A model generated the notes under the pieces. That model did no database searches. It was not told the origin of the DNA and saw nothing but the letters and a program-made list of their open reading frames with translations. Positions 54,759 through 63,116 of a stretch of 64,000 nucleotides of DNA are shown here, in pieces (positions within the stretch are counted from its first letter, which is position 1; each line of letters starts with the position of its first letter). The stretch is from Oscillatoria nigro-viridis PCC 7112 (lineage in GTDB: Bacteria > Cyanobacteriota > Cyanobacteriia > Cyanobacteriales > Microcoleaceae), in assembly GCF_000317475.1 (NCBI RefSeq), contig NC_019729.1, positions 820,501-884,500 of the forward strand. The letters run 5' to 3'. The translations under genes were made by a program, and so were the position numbers.

Positions 54759-55475
54759 CTAATTAAGATTTAGCCATTTTTGAGCGTTAAGTCGCTGGAC
54801 GACGCCAAACACCATGAGGTCTAGTGTTACCTTGCGCTCATCTATCAAAAAAGGCTCTAAAGTGCTAGTTTTGGTATTATTTTCAGCACAGGAAAACGCC
54901 CTTTGACTTTGAATATTTTCTTGAGGAAAATACAGGTTAAATTGGCGCTGACCTTCTTGGAATTTCCCTATTACCTGCCAGCAATCCCCGGCGGAACTCA
55001 TGCCCGCAACTGGGAGTTTTTGCTTTGCAAAACTCACCTCTAAATCCTTAACGCCCTGCTTAGTCAAAGCAGTTTGCAAAGCGGGCAAATAATCTTGTTG
55101 AATAAATTCCGCAAAGGGCTTGTCTTCAACAGCAGGTGCTTTTTCCTTTTTAGCTTTAGCTGGGGGCTTGTCGCCTTCGGCCTTGGCGGCGGGCTTTTTA
55201 GCAGCCGCCGGAGGCTTGTCAGTGCTGGGTAAGTCGGTTGTCTCGGCTGTGTCGGAACTCGGGGCGTTCTCGATCGAAGCACTGGGAGTTTCCGATTCTC
55301 CAGCGGTAGGATTTTTCGGTTCTTTCTTGGCTGCGGGTTTTTTAGCAGTCGGCTGAGGCTGGTCAGTGCTGGGAAAGTCGGTTGTCTCGGCTGTGTCGGA
55401 ACTCGGGGCGTTCTCGATCGAAGCACTGGGAGTTTCCGATTCTCCAGCGGTAGGATTTTGCTGTTCTTCTGGCAT
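54759..55475 (-). CDS. DUF2996 protein with duplicated low-complexity N-terminus
   Basis: A 238-residue protein. The C-terminal half (about 110-238; FAEFIQQDYLPALQTALTKQGVKDLEVSF, CWQVIGKFQEGQRQFNLYFPQE, FLIDERKVTLDLMVFGVVQRLNAQKW) is DUF2996, a family I associate with cyanobacteria and plastids, of unknown function. The N-terminal half is a Pro/Ala/Lys/Ser-rich linker containing two 48-residue copies of a unit starting NPTAGESETPSASIENAPSS, from an exact-length 144-nucleotide tandem duplication. Confidence 0.82.
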   Translation of the reverse strand: MPEEQQNPTAGESETPSASIENAPSSDTAETTDFPSTDQPQPTAKKPAAKKEPKNPTAGESETPSASIENAPSSDTAETTDLPSTDKPPAAAKKPAAKAEGDKPPAKAKKEKAPAVEDKPFAEFIQQDYLPALQTALTKQGVKDLEVSFAKQKLPVAGMSSAGDCWQVIGKFQEGQRQFNLYFPQENIQSQRAFSCAENNTKTSTLEPFLIDERKVTLDLMVFGVVQRLNAQKWLNLN

Positions 55476-55662
55476 TAACGCTTCCTGTTAAAAGTGATCG
55501 GTAAAAGGAGTTGTGAGTGCAAGTCGGGGCGATCGACTTTGGCGATCGCGCACACTTTTTATCGAAAACCAACCGAGAGAGAATTGCTCCTTCCAAAAAA
55601 TTTGAACTCAAAACACTCTCAGAGGGCGATCGCCCGCAAACATCACAACTCCTTTGGTTATT

Positions 55663-56550
55663 CTAAATCTCAGCGACAGCTCGTTCAATCAAACGGCGGG
55701 CGAGAGTTTGAACACCGGTGTGTTCGTAGTAGTTGGTAGTCATGTCGAGGAATGCGCCCACGTAGTCCACCTTGTCAGCAGAAATTTCCACAAAACTCTG
55801 CAAGTGGCCGAGTACGTTTTGGGGAGTCAAACCTCGATCGCTCACAAAAGAGCTCATCCAGCCAGAAACCGAGTTAAAGCTTTCGCCGATAAAGCCGAGT
55901 TGGGCTGCGGGAGATCCCCCAGGAATCATGCCGCCGATCGACTTAAAGGCGGAATTATCTTGCAAATCGCTGGGGGAGAGCCTCTCAATCCAAGACTGAG
56001 TGGCCATGATAAAGTCTGGCCCCAAAGGAATCAAACCGTCAAAACAAACCAAAGCAGCCATCCGCATCAAGGATTCGCCGCCGTAGTCGCCCAAAGCTGC
56101 GGCAAAATCGCCGATGCTGTCGCCGGGAATGCCGTTGATTTGGCAAAAAGCGAGCAACTCAGTGACTAACTTCAAAGAAAGGTCGATCGTTTGAGCTTTT
56201 TCAGGCTTGGGGGTGAGATTGCCCAGCATGGACAAAAACGGCACATTTTGGGCGACTTTGTTAGCTAGGGCTGCGGTACCGAGGGCGCTAGAGGCACTGT
56301 CGATCGTTTGGTAAAGCCAAAGAGCGCGCTGGTAGCCCTCAGACTTATCGTTGTAGAGGTAGATGGCGCGCTCGCCGATTTGCTGGATCAGTTCTTCGTC
56401 AGTTTCGCCAGTAACGGTGCGAATGGTATTTTCAAAGCCAACTAAATTGTTCCACTCACCGGGAACCACAAAGTCAAGCGCTCGGAGGGCTTTGACAGTC
56501 ATGTTGTCTTTAGGCAGTGTATCGACTAATTCAAAGACTGTTTTGCTCAC
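55663..56550 (-). CDS. Conserved-looking cyanobacterial protein of unknown function
   Basis: A 295-residue, mostly helical, soluble protein: SKTVFELVDTLPKDNMTVKALRALDFVVPGEWNNLVGFENTIRTVTG, then GERAIYLYNDKSEGYQRALWLYQTIDSASSALG and MTTNYYEHTGVQTLARRLIERAVAEI. The composition and regular structure suggest a real, well-kept protein. I have the impression of having seen similar cyanobacterial sequences but cannot name the family. It is alone, flanked by DUF2996 and a lipoprotein on the same strand but with gaps of over 130 bases. Confidence 0.75.
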   Translation of the reverse strand: MSKTVFELVDTLPKDNMTVKALRALDFVVPGEWNNLVGFENTIRTVTGETDEELIQQIGERAIYLYNDKSEGYQRALWLYQTIDSASSALGTAALANKVAQNVPFLSMLGNLTPKPEKAQTIDLSLKLVTELLAFCQINGIPGDSIGDFAAALGDYGGESLMRMAALVCFDGLIPLGPDFIMATQSWIERLSPSDLQDNSAFKSIGGMIPGGSPAAQLGFIGESFNSVSGWMSSFVSDRGLTPQNVLGHLQSFVEISADKVDYVGAFLDMTTNYYEHTGVQTLARRLIERAVAEI

Positions 56551-56688
56551 AAAAAACTCCTTTTGCTGGAACTGGAATTAAAGGTATTACTTTTGGCAGA
56601 TGGCAAGAACTTCACAGTCTCATTTTGAGAGACTTAGTTCTAATAGCGCCAGACTGGAGTCGGGCGCGGAGTGTGATAAAAGAGATTG

Positions 56689-57243
56689 CTACTTGAGGCG
56701 GGCGAGACCGCCGAGGTTAAATTTTGACAGCCAAGCTTCGCGATCGCTAGCGGTAAAAGAGGGATTGCGGGATTGAACTTTCACCTGATAGCGATTTGCC
56801 ACTAAAACAGCAGTGATATTAGCACCCTGATTAACAGCGGGATAGCCGCTGATTTGCTTGGTACTTTGCTGGAATTTTGCACCTGCGCTGGGGTTGCCGG
56901 CGATGTCGTTAATCGAGAGCACCGCGACATTTTTACCGTCTTTGTTCAACTTAGCTTCAGCAAAACCAGATTTTTCTTGAGCAAAAACGCGATCGAACCC
57001 ACCCCCTGAAGATGGGAAGTATTTATTTAACTTACCGCCTGCCACTGCCTTCTTGGGCAGGTTTTGATTACTAGCAGTTGATTTATCAGCAGTTGTCTGC
57101 TGTGCTTTACCAGGTTTTTGGGTGCTTTCCTGCTGAGCTTTGTCCCAACGGGAGGGGGCTTGAGTTTGACCGCAGGAAGTCACCAGCAGCAGTACCGAGA
57201 TCAGGAATGGAGCTAAGATGCGGCGTGCGGGGAAAAATTGCAT
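56689..57243 (-). CDS. Lipoprotein of unknown function
   Basis: Starts at ATG 57243 with GAGGAG nine bases upstream; the open frame to 57297 lacks these signals. 184 residues. A signal peptide with lipobox LLVTSCGQ fixes the lipidated cysteine near residue 24. A Gln/Lys/Ser linker follows, then a folded domain: KYFPSSGGGFDRVFAQEKSGFAEAKLNKDGKNVAVLSINDIAGNPSAGAKFQ and AVLVANRYQVKVQSRNPSFTASDREAWLSKFNL. The compact beta-rich domain is unfamiliar to me. Probably anchored in the periplasm; a strong terminator lies upstream. Confidence 0.78.
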   Translation of the reverse strand: MQFFPARRILAPFLISVLLLVTSCGQTQAPSRWDKAQQESTQKPGKAQQTTADKSTASNQNLPKKAVAGGKLNKYFPSSGGGFDRVFAQEKSGFAEAKLNKDGKNVAVLSINDIAGNPSAGAKFQQSTKQISGYPAVNQGANITAVLVANRYQVKVQSRNPSFTASDREAWLSKFNLGGLARLK

Positions 57244-57333
57244 CGCTGTCTCCTCATTAGTAGGTTTCCATAACAATTGTGGCTTACAATTTGGCAATTT
57301 GTGTGCTCTGAACGGATCATTTGTCTTCTTTGC

Positions 57334-57368
57334 AAAAAAATCCTCTGCCTGCAGGCAGAGGATTTTTT
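57334..57368. terminator. Strong bidirectional terminator downstream of psaI
   Basis: A7 then TCCTCTGCCTGC directly followed by AGGCAGAGGA and T6, a nearly loopless palindrome with A and T tracts on either side. Placed to terminate the psaL-psaI transcript on the minus strand. Confidence 0.85.
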
Positions 57369-57580
57369 GGGAATTACCAGTTTTGAAGGAAGAAAACTGA
57401 AAGATTGCTCCACAGATAAATTCTGGGGATGGGGGTAAAGAAACTAAGTTTTCCGATCGCCAGCAATCTCAAAACAATTTTTGCTGATTTTCCCTAGATT
57501 TATCTAGAAATGTCAGAGCAATTGTTCGTCAATCCTCTTACTTCGGCTTTCCAACTTAGGTCTTACTTTAGGGGTAAGGA

Positions 57581-57697
57581 TCAGGCGTCGCTTTCAATGT
57601 AGATAAACAACAAACCCATTACCACAACCGGCATTAACCATGTAATAACCGGAATCAAAATCCAAGGCAAGAAAGAGGCAGCGTAGGAACCTGTCAT
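57581..57697 (-). CDS. psaI: Photosystem I reaction centre subunit VIII
   Basis: A 38-residue single-helix protein, too short for most ORF filters: [20 protein letters not shown] then [18 protein letters not shown]. The sequence is the standard PsaI, which sits beside PsaL and helps form the PSI trimer. The start at 57697 is preceded by GGAGAATTTGAT. It lies 57 bases downstream of psaL on the same strand, so they form one operon. Confidence 0.95.
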   Translation of the reverse strand: MTGSYAASFLPWILIPVITWLMPVVVMGLLFIYIESDA

Positions 57698-57754
57698 ATC
57701 AAATTCTCCAAACTAAAGTTAGTGTGTTCCAACAGGGATATTGGGGAGTCGAGT

Positions 57755-58264
57755 CTAATTGTTGACTAAGCCCCGGAAGATGGCATCGACGCCCTTCAAG
57801 TTTTCGAGTAAGAAGTAGGCAGCAAAGACACCACCCATTCCACCAATGAAGAAACCAGCGGTAAACTGGCTCCAACCTTCAGCATTTCTGAGGGAATCGG
57901 GAGTCATCGGATTAGCGCTAGGGTAGCTGGTGTTGTCTTGCTTGAAAGAGACTAAACCGTAGGCAGACATACCTGCTGTGCCAAGCAGAACTAATACGAG
58001 GGCTGTAATTAATCCGCCGAGATTAGCTGCTTCTGGATAATCCCGCAGGGGTCCGAAGACGATTTCGGGGCCGACGAGGAAATAACCGTGTGCCAAACCG
58101 ATTTCTAGACCTCGAACTAGGGGAGAGAGTCCTTTGCGGTAGGCGGGCAAGTTCCCAATAAATGCTTTTGTGAAATCAGAAGCACTGATGGGGGTGGCTA
58201 GATGACCCGTGAAGGGGTCGCCGTTAAAGGGTTTAATAAGCTCTGCATCTCTGGGATCTGCCAT
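57755..58264 (-). CDS. psaL: Photosystem I reaction centre subunit XI
   Basis: A 169-residue thylakoid protein. N-terminal stretch LIKPFNGDPFTGHLATPISASDFTKAFIGNLPAYR is cytoplasmic and chlorophyll-binding. The first membrane helix region is PLVRGLEIGLAHGYFLVGP, then LGGLITALVLVLLGTAGMSAYGL and FTAGFFIGGMGGVFAAYFLLENL. PsaL binds chlorophyll and holds PSI trimers or tetramers together. The -10-like TAAAAT and an A/T-rich leader lie at 58290-58370. A weak partial match to an RpaB-type HLR1 site is noted elsewhere. Confidence 0.97.
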   Translation of the reverse strand: MADPRDAELIKPFNGDPFTGHLATPISASDFTKAFIGNLPAYRKGLSPLVRGLEIGLAHGYFLVGPEIVFGPLRDYPEAANLGGLITALVLVLLGTAGMSAYGLVSFKQDNTSYPSANPMTPDSLRNAEGWSQFTAGFFIGGMGGVFAAYFLLENLKGVDAIFRGLVNN

Positions 58265-58377
58265 ATTCTGTTTGTCCTCGCAGTTTAAAAAGTTGAGGCG
58301 TTCAAGTCATATTTTACGCAGGGACGTGTTTCCTATTTACATAATTAACGGCGAGCTTTAGAAAAGTTCACTATTCT

Positions 58378-59094
58378 TTAGTTTTCAGAAGAATTTTTCT
58401 TTTGCCTCTTATACCAGAAAGCGAGTCGATCGGGCGACACTCCGAGGAAATAACCGATAATTACTATTTGATTAATGGCGGTGGTTTTGATGACCCCAAG
58501 CTGCTGCCAGCGACGGGCGGAGGTCAGCACTGGCTGGGGTACTATTTCAATGCGGCCTTGTTTTTTCAACCGCCGCACGAATTCAAAGTCTTCCATCAGG
58601 GGCAAGTCGGGAAAACCGCCGATTTTGTCAAAGGTAACTGCGTGGAGGAAAATAGCTTGGTCGCCGTAGGGCATTTGTAAAAAGTTCGATCGCCAGTTTA
58701 CCCCTGTTTCTACCAGCCGGAGGCTGAGACTGCGGGCGTCAATCTTGAGTTGAAAGGCCCCCGCCACTGCAGACGGGTTAGCTAGTACCCGACGCGCGCC
58801 AGAGTCGTACCCGCGAGGCAACAGAGTGTCTGCGTGGAGAAACAGCAATATCTCTCCAGTAGCGGCGGCGGCACCTGCATTCATTTGGGTGGCGCGGCCT
58901 GGGGCGGTGCAAATAACTCGGACACCCAAAGATTTTGCTATATCTGTAGTACCGTCGCTGCTGCCGCCGTCGGCAACAATTATTTCGACATTTTGGGCCT
59001 GAAGCGCGGTGGAGATGACTGGGGCAATTGTAGGTGCTTCGTTTAAGACTGGAATGATAATGGAAATTTTGAGATGGGGATTGTCTGGCGACAT
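58378..59094 (-). CDS. TIGR04283-family glycosyltransferase (GT2)
   Basis: A 238-residue GT2 enzyme: ISIIIPVLNEAPTIAPVI, VEIIVADGGSSDGTTDIA, FLHADTLLPRGYDSGARRVLANPSAVAGAFQL and GGFPDLPLMEDFEFVRRLKKQG. This is the TIGR04283 type, annotated with arsenosugar biosynthesis because it often lies beside a TIGR04282 partner. Here the partner is the next gene upstream on the same strand, at 59514. Arsenic specificity is inference from that annotation; no arsenic methyltransferase or ArsR gene is seen here. Confidence 0.88.
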   Translation of the reverse strand: MSPDNPHLKISIIIPVLNEAPTIAPVISTALQAQNVEIIVADGGSSDGTTDIAKSLGVRVICTAPGRATQMNAGAAAATGEILLFLHADTLLPRGYDSGARRVLANPSAVAGAFQLKIDARSLSLRLVETGVNWRSNFLQMPYGDQAIFLHAVTFDKIGGFPDLPLMEDFEFVRRLKKQGRIEIVPQPVLTSARRWQQLGVIKTTAINQIVIIGYFLGVSPDRLAFWYKRQKKNSSEN

Positions 59095-59513
59095 ACAGAA
59101 TTAAGCAGCCCGTGAGAGAGGGGGGTTTTGTACCAAGCTTATCTGTTATTTGGCCAATTTCTTACGCCGGGCTCGCCCCTACCTTGGCCCTTAACCTGGG
59201 AGAGTTTGGTAAAAAACAAAGCTGTTAGTTGCTCCTTTTTTACACCTGGCCCGCGCCTACATTGGGTTTTCATGTGGCAGGGCGGGTTTTGTACAAAACC
59301 CGCCCTGTTAGTTGCTTATTTAGTTGGTAATTTTTGGTTTTTTCTCGCGCCTGGGACTATTGTCCCAAGCGCTGTCTAACTGCTACTGAGATTCAGCATT
59401 TGGTTAGACAAATACAATTACTATATTATGACGTTCCGGTTTTACAATCAAGCATTTTTATTAAAAAACATATGACAATTTCTAATAGAATATAAAGCTT
59501 AAATAGACTTTAG
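59095..59513. other. 419-base gap with repeats and a perfect palindrome
   Basis: No convincing gene. There are several related short segments (GGGCTCGCCCCTACCTTGGCC-like and CCCGCGCCTACATTGGG), the 30-base palindrome at 59278-59307 and A/T-rich DNA before 59514. The gap separates the two sugar transferase genes. Confidence 0.5.
59278..59307. repeat. Perfect 30-bp palindrome
   Basis: CAGGGCGGGTTTTGT followed at once by its exact complement ACAAAACCCGCCCTG. Zero loop. Could form a cruciform or be a protein-binding site; no T run on the minus strand, so not a typical terminator. Confidence 0.7.
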
Positions 59514-60128
59514 TTATTTCAACATATTAATATCTAAACCGAGGAGATCTTCTGGTCGATCGATATCTGCAAGAGTGGGCAGATAAGCAATATTGAGGTC
59601 GAGCTTTTGGGCGATCGCCCGCGTACAAGCCAATACTTCACTGGTTCCCCAGTGAATGCCACCGAACAATTCCGGTATCGCTCGCCGCAGCCCGATCAGA
59701 TAATAACCTCCGTCTTTGGCCGGGCCCAAAACTAAATCGTGCTGGCTCAATTCCTCAAAAGCTTGTGCCATGATTTCTGCTTTCAAACCAGGACAATCAG
59801 TGCCGATAATTGCAGTTTTCTCAACCCCTGAATTAAAAGACTTTTGAAACGCTGCTGTCATTCTTGCGCCCAAATCACCGTCTATTTGATTTTCACAAAA
59901 AATATCACTTCCCAACCACTCTTGCATCAGTTGTTGGCTGCCGCCGGCTCGGTGAATTTCTACCGATAACCGGCGGGATTTTTGGAGAGAGAGAGCGCAG
60001 GCGATCGTCCGTTGGGCCATCAAGCGGTGAAGGTTGGCAGCGCCTGTTTTTCCCAGCACCGGAATTAGTCGAGTTTTGGTTGTTCCGGGTTCGGGATAGC
60101 GGGTGAAAACAATCAGTTTTTCGGGCAT
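59514..60128 (-). CDS. TIGR04282-family sugar-nucleotidyl/glycosyltransferase
   Basis: A 204-residue GT-A-fold protein: KLIVFTRYPEPGTTKTRLIPVLGKTGAANLHRLMAQRTI, DGDLGARMTAAFQKSF, TAIIGTDCPGLKAEIMAQAFEELSQHDLVLGPAKDGGYYLIGLR. These are the TIGR04282 signatures (PxPGxxKTRL, GTDCPxL, GPAxDGGYYLIG). Start taken at the second ATG (60128). Partner of the TIGR04283 gene. Confidence 0.9.
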   Translation of the reverse strand: MPEKLIVFTRYPEPGTTKTRLIPVLGKTGAANLHRLMAQRTIACALSLQKSRRLSVEIHRAGGSQQLMQEWLGSDIFCENQIDGDLGARMTAAFQKSFNSGVEKTAIIGTDCPGLKAEIMAQAFEELSQHDLVLGPAKDGGYYLIGLRRAIPELFGGIHWGTSEVLACTRAIAQKLDLNIAYLPTLADIDRPEDLLGLDINMLK

Positions 60129-60297
60129 CATTTATTGTTCGTGAGTTTTAAAGGCAGGCACCGCAGAGGAAGAGAAGAGAAAGAGTGGATAACTGATTCA
60201 CAGATTGCCGATCGATGTTGGTGGGTTAGGCAATGACTTAATTTAATCGCCGCGCCCAACCCAGCATACAATGTATTTACTGAAAAATAGCCAGCGG

Positions 60298-61266
60298 TTA
60301 GCTCATTTCTAGCATTCGTTGGATGGGCTGCAAAGCTGCTAGTTGAATATTTAGGGGCATGGTAATTTCAGGGGTTTGATTTTTCATAGCTAGATACAAT
60401 TTTTCCAAGGTATTTAATCTCATGTGCGGGCATTCGTTGCAAGCACAACTATTATTGTTGGGAGGAGCGGGAATAAAGCGTTTTTGCGGAGCTTGCTTTT
60501 GCATTTGGTGAATGATTCCCGGTTCAGTCGCGACAATAAAAGCTTGGCTGGAACTAGCTTGAGAGTATTTGAGCAAAGCAGTGGTGGAGCCTATGTAATT
60601 AGCGTGGCGCAGCACGGGAGGTTCGCATTCTGGGTGGGCAATTATTTCGGCTTCGGGATTTTCGATTTTGAGTTGAACTATCTTTTTTTCTGAGAAGTTT
60701 TCGTGGACGATGCAAGCTCCTTGCCAAATCTCCATGTTTCTGCCTGTTTGTTCCATGACGTAGCGGCCGAGATTGCGATCTGGCCCAAAAATTATCGGCT
60801 GATTTTCGGGAATTTGGTTGACAATTTTAACCGCGTTAGAACTGGTGCAAATTATATCGCTCATTGCCTTAATTGCGGCGGTACAATTAATGTAGGAAAT
60901 TACTAAATGTCCTGGTCGATCGGCTTTGAAAGCTGCAAAGGCTTCGGGAGGGCAACTGTCGGCGAGGGAACACCCAGCATTTAAGTCTGGCAACAATACT
61001 AATTTGTCGGGATTGAGAATTTTTGCGGTTTCGGCCATGAAATGAACTCCGGCAAAAACTATGACATTGGCGCTGGTGTTGGCGGCTTTGCGGGCAAGTT
61101 CTAGGGAGTCGCCAATGAAGTCTGCGATGTCTTGAATCTCGGAGTCTTGGTAATAGTGGGCGAGAATGACGGCGTTTAACTCTTGTTTGAGGGCGTTAAT
61201 GGCTGCAAACAAGTCGTGGGGCAGTCGGCTTTGAGTAAAGTTCGGAGCAGGTGCGGTGGTAAACAC
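60298..61266 (-). CDS. nadA: Quinolinate synthase
   Basis: A 322-residue NadA of normal length, condensing iminoaspartate with dihydroxyacetone phosphate to quinolinate in NAD synthesis. [50 protein letters not shown] and [19 protein letters not shown] show the substrate and [4Fe-4S] cluster cysteine sites. Further signature [22 protein letters not shown] and FIVATEPGI. Monocistronic as far as seen; divergent from the pPIWI-RE-like operon. Confidence 0.95.
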   Translation of the reverse strand: MFTTAPAPNFTQSRLPHDLFAAINALKQELNAVILAHYYQDSEIQDIADFIGDSLELARKAANTSANVIVFAGVHFMAETAKILNPDKLVLLPDLNAGCSLADSCPPEAFAAFKADRPGHLVISYINCTAAIKAMSDIICTSSNAVKIVNQIPENQPIIFGPDRNLGRYVMEQTGRNMEIWQGACIVHENFSEKKIVQLKIENPEAEIIAHPECEPPVLRHANYIGSTTALLKYSQASSSQAFIVATEPGIIHQMQKQAPQKRFIPAPPNNNSCACNECPHMRLNTLEKLYLAMKNQTPEITMPLNIQLAALQPIQRMLEMS

Positions 61267-61535
61267 AGTTAGAATATTCCGGGGAAGGTGGCGAAGACAG
61301 CTAAAGTGTATTTTGAATTATAGTTGATTTCACCAAAAACGGTGGGCAGTTGGGCCAGAGGTAGAAAATTTGCCATAGGTTAACCGACTGACTGGCAGTG
61401 GGAGCAAGATTTTGCGATCCAAGAGTGGACTCAGCTAAGTTTTTACCTGACTCTAATTAGACTGAAAGCTTGATCCAGCAAGATATTCACAGGTAAATGA
61501 CTACCTTGAGCCACGAGTATTTTGAGTAGCCTCTA

Positions 61536-61603
61536 TTGACATCCTTTATTTACATCGTTTAATGTAATCACTATACGATGTAAATTAGTTGGTTTTATAC
61601 ATC
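61536..61603 (+). promoter_or_regulatory. Promoter with overlapping inverted repeats before the pPIWI-RE-like operon
   Basis: TTGACA at 61536-61541 and TTTAAT at 61558-61563 (16-base spacer) form a sigma-70-like promoter. TTACAT (61550) and ATGTAA (61562) form one inverted repeat; TTTACATCG (61549-61557) and CGATGTAAA (61576-61584) form a larger one over the same left arm. A further TACAT lies at 61598-61602. The arrangement covers the -10 box, typical of a repressor site. The binder is unknown. The gap 61267-61604 holds no gene. Confidence 0.6.
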
Positions 61604-61604
61604 T

Positions 61605-63116
61605 ATGTACTTTGAAGACGATCGCCAGTGGGAGGGAACTGCTGAGTTTCTGACAAAAGAACTAAAACGACGGATTGAGCAGCTTGGGCTATCTGTGGAA
61701 CCACCAGCCTTACGAACTGTGCGATCGTGGAGATCCAAGCAACTCCTGTCACAGCCGAAAGGTCAAGAATTTCGGTTTCGGCAGATTTTAGAAGGACTGG
61801 CAACTGCACTTTTGCTCAAGAAAGGCTGGACACTGGCCGCGATCGCGCAAGTTTTACCCTCATTCCCGGACGCAACTTTGGAGCAACAAATTCTTGCCGA
61901 GGCTGATGGTCAAAACCCAACCTGGTTGCCACAAATGCAAACAACGACATTGCCATTACCCACAGGACACGCCAGCACGATCGATCTGGCTGAAGATACT
62001 GTTATATTGCTGGCCCAGGGAATTCTGCGACAGTACACAAGAATTCTCAATCGAGACATCGTTCGCCAAGACGATACTATGCCATCGGAACTTTATCGGG
62101 CTATGTGCAAGTTGGGCAGGCTGTATATCGAATCCGGACAAAGCGATCGCGCGGCTTGCGTGCATACGGTTTTGGAACGTGCTAGATATCCCCTCAATAA
62201 GTGGGACTTAGATATTTTTTGTCACGCCGATTTTGACTCGGGTCAAGTAATTCTCATCGATCCAGACTTGCGAGTGCCAACCCCAGATTGTGCAGTAATT
62301 GCCAACAGTAAAGGTACTTTTGGCGAAGATAATATCATCGAACACCGCCTGTACCAACGGTTGCGCGAGGCAACTGAACGATTGGGGATTCGCCGCCAGC
62401 ACAAAGCTTATACGGCTTTGCGATCGCTATTTGGCAGCAGATCGCTCATCGGAGAACACCAACTCTTAGAGTATTTACGTGACAACGATTTAACCCCTTT
62501 ACAGGGAATGATTGTTGACACCTTTTTTGATAGCGTGTCGGATGTCTGGTTAATTGACGGACACGCTCATCGCTGCGCGTATTGCGGTACGCTGATGCGC
62601 CCCTATCCCAATAAAGAACTTTTTCCCGATGGGCGATGTCCGATTCGCCAATGCCTCGGTCACAACTCCTCAACAGCAAAAGTTTCGGAGAAATTAGACC
62701 CAAACCAAGACCGATTGCTGATTGCCAAACCGCAAATTTTAACCTATTGGACTGGGCCGGCGATCGACGAATTAGCAATTTTTAAGGCAGCCATAAAAAA
62801 CGGACTAGATGCCGAACTTTACCCAGAATCAGACCTATGCGATGTAGCAATTAACGGTCGCAATATCGGCATTGATGCTAAGTCATACACCAGTCCTGTC
62901 TCCCTTGCTTTGCGCCTCAACCGCACTGGCATCGGAGGGCTGAAGCACTACCGCCGCCGCATCATTGCCGTCAGCGACCAATTAATTGAGGAGCGGCCAG
63001 ATTACCTCTCTACTTTCGAGTCAGCGCTCGATAAAAAAGGCGATCCTGCTACTCTCGAAATTCTGTCTGTTTCACAAGTCATTGAGTTGTTAAAGGCAAT
63101 CAAATATGAGAATTAA
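61605..63116 (+). CDS. Restriction-endonuclease-fold protein of a pPIWI-RE-type system
   Basis: A 503-residue protein. Residues 1-100 are helical with an HTH-like stretch (LLLKKGWTLAAIAQVLPSF). The middle contains LYRAMCKLGRLYIESGQ and PDLRVPTPDCAVIANSKG. A zinc site, C324-x2-C327...C345-x4-C350 (HRCAYCGTLMRPYP, GRCPIRQC), precedes a C-terminal PD-(D/E)xK nuclease: E389, D413 (SDLCDVAI) and D424-A-K426 (IGIDAKSY). This layout and the overlapping helicase gene match the nuclease that accompanies pPIWI-RE proteins, a predicted three-gene bacterial defence or conflict system. I infer this from memory of the families; no PIWI gene is visible. It overlaps the next gene by 11 bases. Confidence 0.75.
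   Translation: MYFEDDRQWEGTAEFLTKELKRRIEQLGLSVEPPALRTVRSWRSKQLLSQPKGQEFRFRQILEGLATALLLKKGWTLAAIAQVLPSFPDATLEQQILAEADGQNPTWLPQMQTTTLPLPTGHASTIDLAEDTVILLAQGILRQYTRILNRDIVRQDDTMPSELYRAMCKLGRLYIESGQSDRAACVHTVLERARYPLNKWDLDIFCHADFDSGQVILIDPDLRVPTPDCAVIANSKGTFGEDNIIEHRLYQRLREATERLGIRRQHKAYTALRSLFGSRSLIGEHQLLEYLRDNDLTPLQGMIVDTFFDSVSDVWLIDGHAHRCAYCGTLMRPYPNKELFPDGRCPIRQCLGHNSSTAKVSEKLDPNQDRLLIAKPQILTYWTGPAIDELAIFKAAIKNGLDAELYPESDLCDVAINGRNIGIDAKSYTSPVSLALRLNRTGIGGLKHYRRRIIAVSDQLIEERPDYLSTFESALDKKGDPATLEILSVSQVIELLKAIKYEN

Noticed and set aside
58330..58350. RpaB-type HLR1 site upstream of psaL (TTTACATAATTAACG)
   Set aside because: The first half fits but the second half is poor, so it does not meet the consensus; left as a weak hint only.
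59128..59379. 83-residue frame rich in Pro/Leu/Trp between the sugar transferases
   Set aside because: It spans the perfect palindrome and internal repeats and has no ribosome site or family features.
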